A DNA stretch of 64,000 nt from Tetracladium setigerum (lineage: Eukaryota; Ascomycota; Leotiomycetes; Helotiales), in assembly GCA_031472005.1 (NCBI GenBank), contig PZJY01000010.1, forward strand, positions 992,001-1,056,000. The letters are read 5' to 3'. The notes beneath the pieces were generated by a model. The model saw nothing but the letters and a program-made list of their open reading frames with translations, was not told the origin of the DNA and ran no database searches. The translations under genes were made by a program, and so were the position numbers. Below, piece by piece: positions 36,011 through 47,177 of the stretch. Position 1 is the stretch's first letter. Each line of letters opens with the position of its first letter.

Positions 36011-36781
36011 CTTATGGATTGGAGCTGTGGGAGGGCGTTGATTGGAGGTGATGGTAATTGAGGAATGAAGTCTTTTGCTCGTGATGCTCTTTTGAGTGCA
36101 TTGGACGGGATGGTAAGGTCGAAGCGTGATTTTAGAGGTATGGATTTTTGGATGGGTGATGGAGATGGTGTTGGTTGTAATGTACGTTCGCTCGTGTTGT
36201 TTGAGCTGGTGTCTTGGTGCTTTTGCTCGTGATGTTCTCTTGAGTGCTGACTGAGTTGATTTTGCACATCAGTATCAAGCTGACATGGAAGAACGAATGA
36301 AGTGGAGGCATGCAAGGGAGCCTTAAAGTAAATGAGCTAGGGTCAGGTTGACATGAGAGTCGTCCAAGGATTTCATCAATTTGATAGGTCCCATATCCAT
36401 TTTCCGAGCTGCTCTGGATGCGTACATGCATACCACATCGTTTATAGGTTAACTTGCCCAGTACAAGGATCAGAATTCTCTGCTTGGTAATTGCGTCTTG
36501 CATGATAATTTTGCTATCGTAGCCATGAGCGTTCCCGCATCTTGATTGGGGTCGATTTGATAGCCTGGTTTGCGACAATGGAGATGGCCAGTCCGGTTAA
36601 GGTAGAATGAGACGTATTGAGGTGTCTTATGGACTGAAGCTGTAGGAGGGGGCTGATTGGAGGTGGTGGTGATTGAGGAGTGAGGTATTTTGGTGGTGGG
36701 TTTTGGTGGTACTTTGGATGAGATGGTAGGGTCGAAGCGTGATTTTAGAGGTATGGATTTCTGGATGGGTGATAGAGATGG
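36011..36781. repeat. 158-bp dispersed duplication (36011-36168, 36625-36781)
   Basis: Both copies start CTTATGGA(T/C)T and end GGATGGGTGAT(G/A)GAGATGG. They share GTCGAAGCGTGATTTTAGAG exactly and differ in the middle (TTTTGCTCGTG versus a GGTGGT stretch). They lie in the same orientation about 614 bp apart. Confidence 0.8.
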
Positions 36782-36896
36782 AGAGTTCGAACGGACAGGC
36801 GTCAACTCCAGTCTAAAAGACCTCGCGAGGTAGTCTGTGTGCCCTATAATATAAAGTCCGCCTTTATGAGCTAAGATGAAGTTTTATCGTGTTAAC

Positions 36897-37223
36897 CTAA
36901 GCCAGATCGAACAAGTGCGGAAGTGGAGGTGGCCGTGCCGTCGTACATCGTAGATGTAAATTGTATTTTGCCGCGGTTATCAAGGTCGACAGAGATGATT
37001 TCGAAGTTTCGACAGAGGACGAAGTGTCTTCATTTTCATCGTGTTCTCCATCGTTTGCGTGCTCATCCAAATCCTCGTCCAACTCATCCCCAGTTGGTCC
37101 TTCAGCACCAGGCACATCCCAAGTCTCCTCAATATCTGAATCATCATCACTGCCAGTTCCATCTAATTGATTACCATTGCGCAGGTGTTCAATCGATGGT
37201 ACAATCTCTTCCGAATAATGCAC
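36897..37223 (-). CDS. hypothetical acidic protein or fragment
   Basis: Open frame of 108 codons with a very acidic middle (GSDDDSDIEETWDVPG, ELDEDLDEHANDGEHDENED). I recognise no domain. It lies just downstream, same strand, of the sacsin-like relic, so it may be a remnant of that gene's later exons or chance low complexity. Start and reality are doubtful. Confidence 0.25.
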   Translation of the reverse strand: MHYSEEIVPSIEHLRNGNQLDGTGSDDDSDIEETWDVPGAEGPTGDELDEDLDEHANDGEHDENEDTSSSVETSKSSLSTLITAAKYNLHLRCTTARPPPLPHLFDLA

Positions 37224-37439
37224 ACGAGAATGAAAAAAACATATCGATGACTATGGCCATATAGTTCAGAGAATTGAAAGTAATGGAGTTCGATTCGCAG
37301 TGAAGCTCATCTTGCTGATACATTCCACCAATTTGATATATTTCACCTTGTATATCGTTAGAACAGGAGGTAAAATACGTTTTCGTGACTGACCTTGAGA
37401 GAAAAAGCATTGTACATCTAGCGGTCGAATTGCCTTCGT

Positions 37440-37811
37440 CCTGTAATTGTAGACTGAATTGAATCCCAGTCCAAACCTACCCGTCGTGGCGCCATCCTCA
37501 AACTTGTATAATACTCCCGTGGACTTGAGGTTCTGGAAGTCCTTATTAGAGAATTCGGCGTCGTTGTAGGAAAGGAGTGCTAGGCATTGGTATTGTGCGA
37601 GATGGGGATGGATTAGGTTTTTGGTTTGGTGTGATTGGTCGTCGAGGAGGAATCGCTTTTGGGATTTCCGTAATTAGAATTCTCAAAACAAATCTGGTTT
37701 GCAAGGAACTTTCAAGGGAAAACTTACCACTGTATTCGCCGCGGCGTCATCTGCGTTCTGGAGAAGCTCGCGGAAGATCGTGTGGCCTCCGGGATAAAGT
37801 CGCAGGATTCC
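37440..37811 (-). pseudogene. truncated sacsin/HSP90-type ATPase (HATPase) relic
   Basis: The minus strand encodes ILRLYPGGHTIFRELLQNADDAAAN, the Bergerat-fold ATP-binding start of sacsin-like proteins, then FLLDDQSHQTKNLIHPHLAQ and YNDAEFSNKDFQNL, then GRFGLGFNSVYN, the glycine-rich ATP lid. All are in the right order and spacing. An in-frame TAG stands directly before the first segment, the parts lie in different frames (one base short near 37660, plus a 35-nt intron-like gap at about 37694-37728), and conservation ends right after GFNSVYN. Normal proteins of this family exceed 1,000 residues, so this is a fragment. It could be a pseudogene or a gene further damaged by assembly errors. Confidence 0.75.
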
Positions 37812-37830
37812 TTTGAGCTACACACTCAAG

Positions 37831-39004
37831 GCCGCATCGGCATCTGCGAACTAAACTCAATGTACGCTCATGTACGATACTGTTGCTTCATATTTTCAGG
37901 ATCCAATTGTGGCGCGCATTCAATGGTAACCCGCTCGCTCTCCTTCATTCTTTGCGTGGAACATGTCGTTCATCGGATTCTCAGCTTTAAATGGAGCTCA
38001 TGGAAATATATCCAACTAAGATCGAAGAGGATTCGAGGATTGTGTGATGCATTGGACGGCGACCGACTGATGAGTAAGGTCGCGGGACGGCATAAAGAAT
38101 AGTTTGCTGATAAGAACATTGTAGTTTCGATTGAGTTTGTCCGTCCAGCGAGTGCCAGGTAAGCAAGATATATCTGTTGAAGTTCACCTCATTAGTTAGA
38201 TATATTCTACGCTTCACAAGACGTCGTTCTTACGTGGCAGAATATACACCGCCTTGAGTTCTCAGCCTAATACGGCATAGCGTTGTTATCCTTGCCATTG
38301 ACCTCAACCTCATCATCCGCGCAGCGACTCTTTTTTTTCCCTCTTCAGACGTCCTAAAACCTTTTTTTTATATTTTCGTCCTGCTCAGTGTTAAAGCCTT
38401 CCCAATCTGCTGCTCTATCAGTCTTTCATGCAGGTTAACTTCCATCAAGAAAATTCAAAAAAAAAAAATCAGAATGTTGCGAACCTCGAGGAGAGTTTAA
38501 CATTTGCTTCATTCTTGATCTCGCCAGTCCGCGCGCGAGTGCCACAAGACCATATTGAGCCCTTTTCAGATCGACCTAATTGCATGCCTTCGAATAGTGT
38601 CTTGGGACTCAGGCCCGGACGCGAGCGTCTCCGAAGGTTATGCAATTGAGAAGATGACAAAAGCCTGCTCATTTTTTAACATCACATCCTCTATTTTCTT
38701 ATCTCAATTTTATTAACCGTATGTATCATTCGCCTGAAACCTCGAGCTGTGCTAATTATCATAATGCAAAGTCAATTATCGCTCATCAAGATGTCGCTCC
38801 TTCCCGTTATTCGCTCTTTCCTTGCCCGCATAGACTACCTTCTCTCCCATCAGGAATTGCAGCATCTTCTTCCTTGGGAACATCCAAACATCGAGCCACC
38901 AGCATCCACAGCAACTGGTAAGTAGAAGACTCGTGATGGAGGAAAACGAAATTTGTGGGCTAATGGTTACGTTTCTGAATAGGGTTGCGTGAGAAGTCGG
39001 CAAG
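37831..39004. other. intergenic, upstream of the Ulp1-like gene
   Basis: No conserved frame was recognised. The region contains A and T homopolymer tracts (for example 38331-38338 and 38459-38468). The last few hundred bases are presumably the promoter and leader of the Ulp1-like gene. Confidence 0.5.
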
Positions 39005-42000
39005 ATGTATCAACAGAAGGCTCAAGACCGGCCTCCAGCCCAGCAACAGGCTCCCAGTTGGCACCCAAGCCGCCGTGCACATAGAGGGAGAGGTGGAAAA
39101 CCTCATCAGAGTGCTAGTAATACTACAATGTAAGTTTTGTTTTGCATTGTCACCCCCTTGCCTTTTGATAATCATCCACATACCAAGTATGTGTGTTCAC
39201 ACACCACTGGAGTCCACCCACGCACTATAGTGTAGGGTTTATCCATCAATTCGCGTTCCATGCAGATATGCGGGATACAGCTGAATCGCTCAGAAATACT
39301 CCGTGAGTACGGGGTGTTGCTGAGTGTCAATCGATCGCATTCCATGTATTACATACGGGAGTTTGCCGAATCGCACAATTGATCGCAACCCACACATAAT
39401 CTGTGCGTGGGTTAGCTGTACACTGGACCGCCTCCATGCACTGTAGTGTAGGAGTTGCGAATGCTGATCTTTTCGTCTATATTATACGATGATCAGTAGC
39501 TACTTGATTTCACTTTTTCGAGTGCTAACAGAAGGTCCAGGTCGAGAGCAGTGCCAACAAGTCAACCCAATTCCGTACCGGCAGCCACCCCATCGCAGAC
39601 AACCTATAAACAGGTCATATGGGAAGGAAAGACGTACGCCATATCGAGGCCCGGTGATCGCAGTAACAATTTGTACTTGTTTGACTCGGATGGTGCGGAG
39701 TTGATTGATACCATCAATGCCAGATTGGTAGCCAAGAATAAGACTGCTATTCGAATTATTGCGTCCCTCGAACGTCAAAAAAAACTTGCGACTCTGCAGC
39801 AATATCTTGCCCTCGCGGACGAAGATACTCAGCGCAAAATGCTGGACCAATTCTATCAGAGCAACAACGTGGGAGTCTGGTGGATGGAATGGGGAAATGC
39901 TGCTCAACGGCAGATTGTACACAATGAGTTTAAGTTGCATTTTCGATTCCTTGACGATCCAGAAGGAGCATATGCCGCTATGAAAGTTTCACTGGCCCTG
40001 CTGGATAAATACAAAAACAACGACCTGAATGAGCTTGGCCTTTCTATCAACACTACCAGTCACCCTCAGCAAAATACCATCACGGATACTGAAACATTCA
40101 CCTCAGGCTATTCTGCAATTCCTAGTGCCTCTGGAAGACATCTATCTCAAGCGGAAGAGGATGGCCTGTCGCCTTTCATTGATGAATACGAATACCCCAT
40201 CGATATGTTCTCACGCGTCGGCGAGGGCCTCGGCCGACCCCCATCCAGACTCAATAAAGGAATCCTGGCAGATGTTGAAGGGTCAACCACGGATGTTGAA
40301 CTGCACAGCGACATTCCTATAGACCCACGTTTGTTCATGCCAATGCCTTCTGTCAACCACATGCTACGGGAAAAGGAACACATTGGGGTCAATCAACATG
40401 TCCAGCAACCGCCCACATTCTGGACCGGGTCTAGTTCTCGACTCCAGCCACATCCATCATACCAAATGCCTATGTCAAGCTCAATGACTTACCAGTACCC
40501 ACATTCTCAGCATGATGAGTCGACGGTTTTTCTCAGCAGCGACGATAGCAAGCCGGTCGGCCAACAGGTTGCGGAGACACACTACACTCGCGCCTTAATG
40601 GGCCTCCTTGGACAGTTGCCCAATTCAAAGACTGGTAAAAAGCAAGACGAATTGACCGATGAAGCAATCGCGGATGTGGTGGAATGGTTCCCAAAACCAG
40701 ATTGCGTATACATCGTTAATGCTGCCTGGTTTACCGAAAGCACCACGGCTACCAATGTCAAGGCATTACGCGCGATATGGGAGAAGAAGGGTCTCGATCC
40801 GACGACGTTGATCGTCCCATTTCAAGCCAACACTCATTGGACAGTTACTGTCATCGGTCTCAAAACCTTCGAAGTTTGGACATTCAACTCTTTGCCCTCG
40901 TTAAGCAACAAACCCAAGCAGCGTATGGAAACCTTGCTTAGTTTCCTCGACCCAAGAGCTGACTGGATCCACGTACCGACCGCGTGCGTAACTCAACCTG
41001 ATACTACTAGTTGTGGCCTGTATGTCATACTCAATATTGAGGGTGTCCTGGCAGGCATGTGGGGTGCTCTCCCGACCGTCCCTCTATTCTCAAAAGACCC
41101 AACTTCACTTCGGTTGCGCTACGCGCAAGTGTTGCTCAACAATCGTCCAGAACTAGCTATGTCACACTCTGAACACGTCAAAAGTTTTGCCCGTCATCAC
41201 AATCTAGAAGCGGAAGAAGATGACAGACTAGCCATGGCTCCACTGCAGAACCACAATCTGTTAGTGTTGGATGAATATGAGGATATGGTAAAGACACATT
41301 GGCAGTTGATCTTTACCACGGAGAAGCAGTCTTCTATCCACATGGAAGAGATCAAGGGGCACAAGAAAGCTTTGTTGAATCACATGAACAAGCAGAGAAA
41401 GTTAAATCAAGGGACGAGTCACTCAAAAATTCTTACCTCAACAGCCAGACCGATCAGCAAGCGACCTGCTTCAAAATGGGCTCAAGAGGACGATGATGTA
41501 TCGACCGAGATGCCACCCCATTCCGCAGCAGACTCAAATTTGTCAAATATTACATCCTCAAATCCTCGCATCCTGCGAATCAAAAGGAGAAAGTTGGAGA
41601 CAACACCAGAGTTACCGGCCCGACTTAGATCGGTCGCTCGCTTCGAAGCCGATGGTGCAAATTCTGTATGCGCGTATAGTTCTCAGATCGGTCAGGCTTT
41701 GGATGTCCAAATCGCGAGTCGAGCCTGTCATTGGTTGCAAGCCGCAAACAATGGTGAGGTTCACCAACACATATCAATCATGAGGACGTCTCCGAAAGTA
41801 ACAATATTAGCCGATGAAAAGATCAACGCGATTGTTTTAGACCATCGCAAAGCACTCGGCGATGTGGGTCTCGGTGCACCGCTGGAATCTGAGTTTGTTT
41901 ACCTCAAGGGACAACCTGCTAAGGGGGCAATCCCAACACTTGGTACCTCGAACGGACACTCATTGAGGAACACTTCCCTTCCCAAACTAACCCGTCTGAT

Positions 42001-42955
42001 GATGTTTCCCCTAAACATCGGTCAAACCACCATATGGTCACTTAATGGAATCGAGGCGCTGTCCATCACCCCATTAGAATGGACACTAGCTCATAAGGCG
42101 TACTTTCACCGCCGAATCTTGATTGTTGTAAACGAGAACTTAGGTAATAACACTCTTGTGGACGATTGCCTCTGGATTCGGTCAAGTACTGCCAAGTGTC
42201 TGATTTTTCCGTTGTCTGCCCTGGTTCTTACGATGAGTGGAGAGGATACCGATTGGCCCGAGGCAAGGAGCTTCATCACTCAGTTGGCATGCTCCGTGAA
42301 TGCTAGAGAAGCCATGCCCAAAGCCAAACAGCAAGGTCGTAATAATGATAGAACTGAATCAGCTGCTAGATACAGACTCGTTAAGGACGTCGGTACAATT
42401 TACTGCACTGAATGTCCTGCTCTCCGGCTGCTGGCGACTGATGGAAACATGGCTAGGCTACTGCGGCATGTTAAAAGGTTGCATCCCAATCATATGAAGA
42501 AACTCATGTGTTCACTGGTCGGCTGTGCATATGGAATAACAAAAGCCACTATATTTACCAGCGTCTCGTTCTCGAGACACCTCTACGGACATCTCAATGC
42601 ATTTTCTGATATAAGAGAAGGGATCGAATCGGGTGTCGTTGATCTCAAGAAAAAGGCGGCCGGACCAGGACATCGACTTGAATGTCCCATCGAGACATGC
42701 AATTTATATCGATTCTCAAGTGTGGAGTGGGTTGATCTTCATCTGTTGATGTTCCATCCAATTGAATGGCCAGGTCATTGCATTGAACACTCGCCTCATC
42801 TCGCTGACAATGACACTGATTCCAAGAACCATGACGATATCCTCAAGGGTTGCGATGTGCCAGTGGATTATGAGGATGATGAGGAGCCAAGTCAGGTGGA
42901 AATATTAGTCGAAGAACGCATGAATAAGTTGCTGCATTACGTCAAACTGCGATAA
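39005..42955 (+). CDS. Ulp1-like C48 cysteine protease with C2H2-like fingers
   Basis: Predicted 1,182-residue protein. Exon 1 39005-39129 starts MYQQKAQDRPPAQQQ; exon 2 39532-42955 follows a 402-nt intron; the join is in phase and gives a Ser/Arg-rich SNTTIRSRSRAVP. The protease core lies at residues about 455-545: NTHWTV (His477), WTFNSL (Asn494 where Ulp1 family members have Asp), VTQPDTTSCGLYVI (Gln530, Cys536). The C-terminus has three C2H2-like patterns: CTECPALRLL...HVKRLH, CSLVGCAYG...HLYGH and CPIETCNLY...HLLMFH. The N-terminal 300 residues are unrecognised. Known Ulp1 enzymes remove SUMO; related domains also occur in mobile elements. Whether this one is active is unknown because of the Asn. 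Confidence 0.82.
39200..39460. repeat. direct repeat pair and palindrome inside the Ulp1-like intron
   Basis: A motif of the form CACTGGA...CC...GCACTRTAGTGTAGG occurs at about 39203-39237 and again at about 39420-39453. Between them lies an imperfect inverted repeat, AACCCACACA facing TGTGCGTGGGTT, near 39388-39414. The arrangement resembles a small non-autonomous insertion and may explain the long intron. Confidence 0.5.
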
Positions 42956-43626
42956 AGGGATGCGAGGTTTCGTTGTTGTATTATAAAGGAGGATTAACGT
43001 GTCAAAAGATCGGGAGATTTAATTGAGCCTGTTACATGGTTTCAATTCTTCACCTTTGCTTTACTTCGGCCTATCTAGCTAGGTGCTTTGTATTATTTAC
43101 ATTTGCCTTCCTTTGGCCTACATAGAAGTAGGAGTATCACATAACACACTCGCAATTGCAAATGGAACTAATTTAAAGGCGTGAAGCGTAAACCTGTAAT
43201 TGGCAGGAATTGAAGAAGAAGACGGATTTTATCCTAAATACGTTCTAACATCGATGAAGTCAATTAGCTTTGGTGAGATATAACTGGGGAGGAGCATGGT
43301 CAGCTTGGGAAACCTGGAGCGTTTGCAAGCTTCAACTGAATAAACTAGTCAGATTAAATTCGAGAGGTGTGACCTTGGACTGAGACTTATTCAGTAAAGA
43401 TATCTGAACGCCCTTTTTGTTGGTACTGCTCAACAATACGAAGAGAACGCAACATCAACTGTTATGCTGAGTTGGAGGCCGGAATCAGATTTCTCAAATG
43501 TCTCAAGGTCACGTGATTAGGCGTCATCCTTGCTCGCGTCCATCAATGCAAAGGTGCAATGCAACTCTTAGCATCATCGATTCCAGGAACCAGCACCACA
43601 TGGGTTGAGTTTGGTAAACTAACGGC
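42956..43626. other. intergenic between Ulp1-like gene and EXO5
   Basis: No conserved frame was seen. A CTAGCTAGGT word lies near 43075-43084. The right edge of the accessory island is placed here because EXO5 and everything after it is conserved housekeeping content. Confidence 0.5.
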
Positions 43627-45222
43627 ATGGCTAGCCTTGATACAAACACGCTTGACCAGCCTGCAAACGACGTCGAAAGTGACTACGGGTCCGATTTCTC
43701 TCCCGAAGAAGAACAAATTGTCGCGAATTTATTAGCTGCGCAAGTAATTGAGGAGGACAACCCCATTATCAACGTCGTTGAACACCATGACCCGCAGAGA
43801 ACTCTTCGACTGCCTCGGATCCTTGGGCGTGAGGAGAGGTCCCCTCTGCTTCAAGCAGCGAAGGCAGCAGAAGCTATCGCTGATCAGATTAGCCAGTCAG
43901 TCGCGAGTGGCAAGCACCCGGACTGTGAGTATATATCCACTTCTCTTACGCGTTATCGTATCTGACTGATGCTGAAGCGTCTAGTAAGCAACCGTATAGA
44001 TGCCTCAGTACAACTGCAAGTCGAGGAGGTCTCTCAGGACCCTGCCATTGCCAACCTGCAGCCTCTCGATACTCGCTCTCCGCTTGAACGATTTCGAACC
44101 CAACCAAAGAAGGCGTTGTCAGTAACGGACTTAGTCTCTCCGGCATGGTGTGAGCTACAATACTGGTATACATTGACTATCCATGGAAGGAAGAAACGTA
44201 CAGCTGCGATGAAACAAGGAAGTTCTGTTCACCAAAAACTAGAAGATCAGGTTCACACAACAGTCAGGGTGGATATTGAAACCAAAGAGGATGGCTGGGG
44301 GCTTCGGATATGGAATGTGATTCAGGGTTTGCGAACACTCCGGGATACTGGTTTGACACGAGAGCTTGAGATTTGGGGCACTGTCGACGGCTTGGTCGTG
44401 AATGGAGTTATCGATGAACTTTCTTACATTTGTCCGGATGTGGAGCTTGACCACGCCATCCATGCCAGAACGGCGAAAAATGAACCTGCTCCAGATCAAA
44501 TGACCATCTCCGACTTCTTTGGATCTAAGGGTGGCGGGACAATTAGCGAGGTAACGAAGATTAAAAGACGGGAGAAATCCAAGAAAATTTACCTTGGAGA
44601 TGTAAAGACTCGAGGAGGACGAACACTTCCATCGGGAGCTGCTTTCAAGCCAACAAAGATGCAATTGATGCTTTATCATCGCCTTCTTTCCGAATTGGCT
44701 AAAAACACCGTGGAATTCGATGCCCTTGCTGCCAGATACAACCTCGACACTGGCAGGATGTTTTCGGATGTGTTTCTGGCCCAGGTTGGCAGTCTTAATG
44801 ATGAAAGATTCTATGATGCCCCATCGCAACCCAACTCAGACCAGGATGGAGACCCATGGAGTCAGGATTCTATGACAACGCTGCTGGCCCATAACAACTT
44901 ATCTGCTCTTTGGTCATTGATGATATCTGAATTTCAAAGAACCATGCCGGATGAGAATTCACTTGGGAGGGTCTTGAAAGCAGAGTACAGATCAAGAGAT
45001 ACCGGAGAAATTGTCGGTAATAAGACAATAGCAATGGATGAAGACGAATTAAATGATTACGTCAAACACGAGATGGAGTGGTGGAGAGGCAAAAGAGAGC
45101 CTGAAGGTGTCATCGTTGAAGAGGCTTACAAATGTCGAAGTTGCGACTTTGCCGAAAGTTGTGAATGGCGACTCAAGAAAGTCGAAGAAGCCCAAGAAAA
45201 GGCAAGGATGAAGAGGATATGA
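43627..45222 (+). CDS. EXO5: exonuclease V (Exo5/Dem1 family)
   Basis: Single-stranded-DNA-specific exonuclease with a 4Fe-4S cluster; in yeast it acts in mitochondrial genome maintenance, in other fungi and humans in nuclear repair. Exons 43627-43924 and 43985-45222 (60-nt intron) give 511 residues. Cluster ligands are visible: Cys155 in SPAWCELQYWY and Cys483, Cys486, Cys492 in CRSCDFAESCEW. The nuclease core has GSSVHQKLEDQVH, ELEIWGTVDGLVVNGVIDEL (acidic residue of motif II) and IYLGDVKTRGGRTLP (D...K motif), followed by KPTKMQLMLYHRLL. The N-terminus is acidic and not obviously a mitochondrial presequence. No break is seen. Confidence 0.95.
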
Positions 45223-45343
45223 ATGGCAGCTGTATGAGTGGCGGATGGTATGAATTCTCAAGCGCGGAGTTGGTGGTACATGATATGTAGGCATTTTCAC
45301 AGGTATATACAGATAAATCGCAACTGTACAATTTTCGGCTCTT

Positions 45344-46482
45344 TCACCATGGATATCTTTTCCCTTCCCACGTCCAAAATGTCGCCTCTCCGGGCTCGAC
45401 TTTCCTTCCTTCCTTCTTACTACTTACTATCCCACCCTCATCACTTCCACCTCTTCCCTTCTCTCTAATCACTTTCAGGACACACCCCACACTCTCCTCC
45501 ACGCCAATAATCCCCTCCACCTCCCATCCCAACTCCGCATTAGCAGCCATATCCGTCATAACCTCACCTGGATGAACAGCCAAAACCACCGGCGCTCTTT
45601 CCTTCTCTCTCCGATACAACTCTGCAGCTAAATGGCGAAGTCCTTGATTCAGCGCCGCTTTTGAGGCTGCGTAAGCTCCAAACCCGTCTTCGAACGAGCG
45701 GAAGTTTTGTACAGATCCTGAGTCGGAGGAGATGAAGATGAGTGTTTTGATGGAGACGGGGATTGTGGGGTAAGTGGGTGAGATGGGCGAACGTTGTGTT
45801 GTTGTTGGTGGAGTGAGAGAAGATGTTGATGTGGAGGGAGTGCTGGGAGGGGAGGAGAGTTTGAGCAAGTGTTGTGCTGTAATTAGAGGACCGATGGCGT
45901 TTGTATGGATATGAAGCGCAAATAATGAGAATGTTCTGGATAAATAAATTGTCAATACATCAATTGAGTAAACAAGTCCATGACATAACGATATCACCGC
46001 TTTCTACCTTACATAGCGAACGACATTGGCAACAGATATCCAACTATCTAACTCCAAACTGATTCACCAAGCCCAAACGAACATCCAAATAGTCCTCAGA
46101 AGTCATGAACACAAAGTATATAGAAAGAAACTCACATCTCCGAAATCCTCCCGGGATACTCCAGGACGCCAGCATTCAACACGACATAATCAATCCACCC
46201 AGCCTCCAACCACCCACCCACCCTCGCCTCCCTCCTCACCTGTTCCACAAACATCACAATACTCTGTTCCTCACTAACATCACACTCCAAAATCTTGAGA
46301 TTCTGTCCATTATGCGTGCCAGTGAGAGGCCATAGTTGGCTCGCGCTTGCTGGGGAGCGAGCAGTTGCGATAATGGTGTTGTGAGGTTGGAGGAGGAGTT
46401 GACGGGTGAATTCTAGTCCGATACCTCGGGAGGCGCCGATGATCAGCCATGTTTGTGATTTGGGAGGTGGGAGTGGTGGCAT
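45344..46482 (-). CDS. short-chain dehydrogenase/reductase (classical)
   Basis: Classical SDR oxidoreductase of unknown substrate. Exon 1 46482-46136 and exon 2 45935-45344, joined across a 200-nt intron whose junction makes RISEI-TFSLFALHIHTNAIGP. Motifs: cofactor loop IIGASRGIGLEFTRQLL, ILECDVSEEQS, VLNAGVLEYPG (NAG), FISSDSGSVQ (catalytic Ser) and YAASKAALNQGLRHLA (YxxxK), then VLAVHPGEVMTDM. The start MPPLPPPKSQTWLIIGAS leaves a short N-terminus before the Rossmann fold. Length of about 312 residues is a little long because of a Ser/Thr/Pro-rich insertion between HLLKL and SIKTLIFI. Confidence 0.9.
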
Positions 46483-46835
46483 GGTGGGATATTGGCATTT
46501 ATGAACTTATGAAGTTGGATAATATAGGAAATCAGAGCACCGAGGAAGACGAGGGAAGGATCAAAGAATCATTGTTGTTGTCAAGGTGGGGGATCGTCGT
46601 TGGTGGCGCATTGAAGCCTTTCTCTCCAAGACGTCCGTCCATCCACCAAAGTCACAACAAGAATAATATTGCAACAACGATAACCAAAGTTTAGCGAATA
46701 TCAACAAAGAGATTTACCTAGATTATTTTACTACTTGGACTGAAATCAAATTGAAAAATCCTAACAATCATGTGAGCAAAACTCGATAATTCTACAACCA
46801 CAAGCCGCTCATCCATCCCAAGCACGTCAAGCTTT

Positions 46836-46854
46836 CCCCGGAATCTCGCCCCGC
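46836..46854 (-). promoter_or_regulatory. two candidate CreA sites upstream of the CBM1 gene
   Basis: CCCCGG (46836-46841) and CCCCGC (46849-46854) both fit the reverse complement of the CreA/Cre1 consensus SYGGRG, same orientation, 13 bp apart, about 325-340 bp before the CBM1 gene. Carbon repression is usual for plant-wall-directed proteins. The motif is short, so chance is possible. Confidence 0.35.
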
Positions 46855-47055
46855 AGATCACTCTATCCTCAACACTCGCTTAATCCGCTCATCCTATTCA
46901 AGCACTTCCCAATATCAAATTCAGGCTATGTGTGATCAATGTTAATTACTGACATATTGCGTGCAAAGTACAATACAGATTAAAACTCGGTGCTTTCGGA
47001 CCGTAGTGGCCATCTTCTTACAATGCTTATTATAGTTGACAACACTCTAAGTCTT

Positions 47056-47061
47056 TATAAA
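47056..47061 (+). promoter_or_regulatory. TATA box of the CBM1 gene
   Basis: TATAAA lies 117 bp before the start codon in the context CTTTATAAAGG. Highly induced secreted-protein genes in fungi often have such a box; most other genes in this window do not show one so clearly. Confidence 0.5.
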
Positions 47062-47177
47062 GGAAGATGGTTCCTGGCCATTTCTTGGTGTGCAAAGTCT
47101 TGTTTTTTGATTGCTTTTTGTATCATTGGACTCTTGGACTCTTGGAATTAATCTTGGATTTTGTGGTTCTTGTGAAA

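Larger units (their letters stand above)
35115..36896. other. helicase 5' leader and duplicated island DNA
   Basis: The first part, 35.1-35.5 kb, is a purine-rich stretch on the plus strand, i.e. a polypyrimidine leader or promoter of the minus-strand helicase, and is conserved in the decayed copy at 25.66-26.15 kb. The rest is made of two duplicated segments (listed separately). Minus-strand frames at 35767-36315 and 36470-36805 both contain SPIQKSIPLKSRFD, because they fall in the duplication; I do not claim a gene. Confidence 0.5.

Noticed and set aside
24900..43600. A Starship-type giant transposon
   Set aside because: I found no DUF3435 tyrosine recombinase at either edge and could not see boundary repeats; the island may still be mobile by other means.
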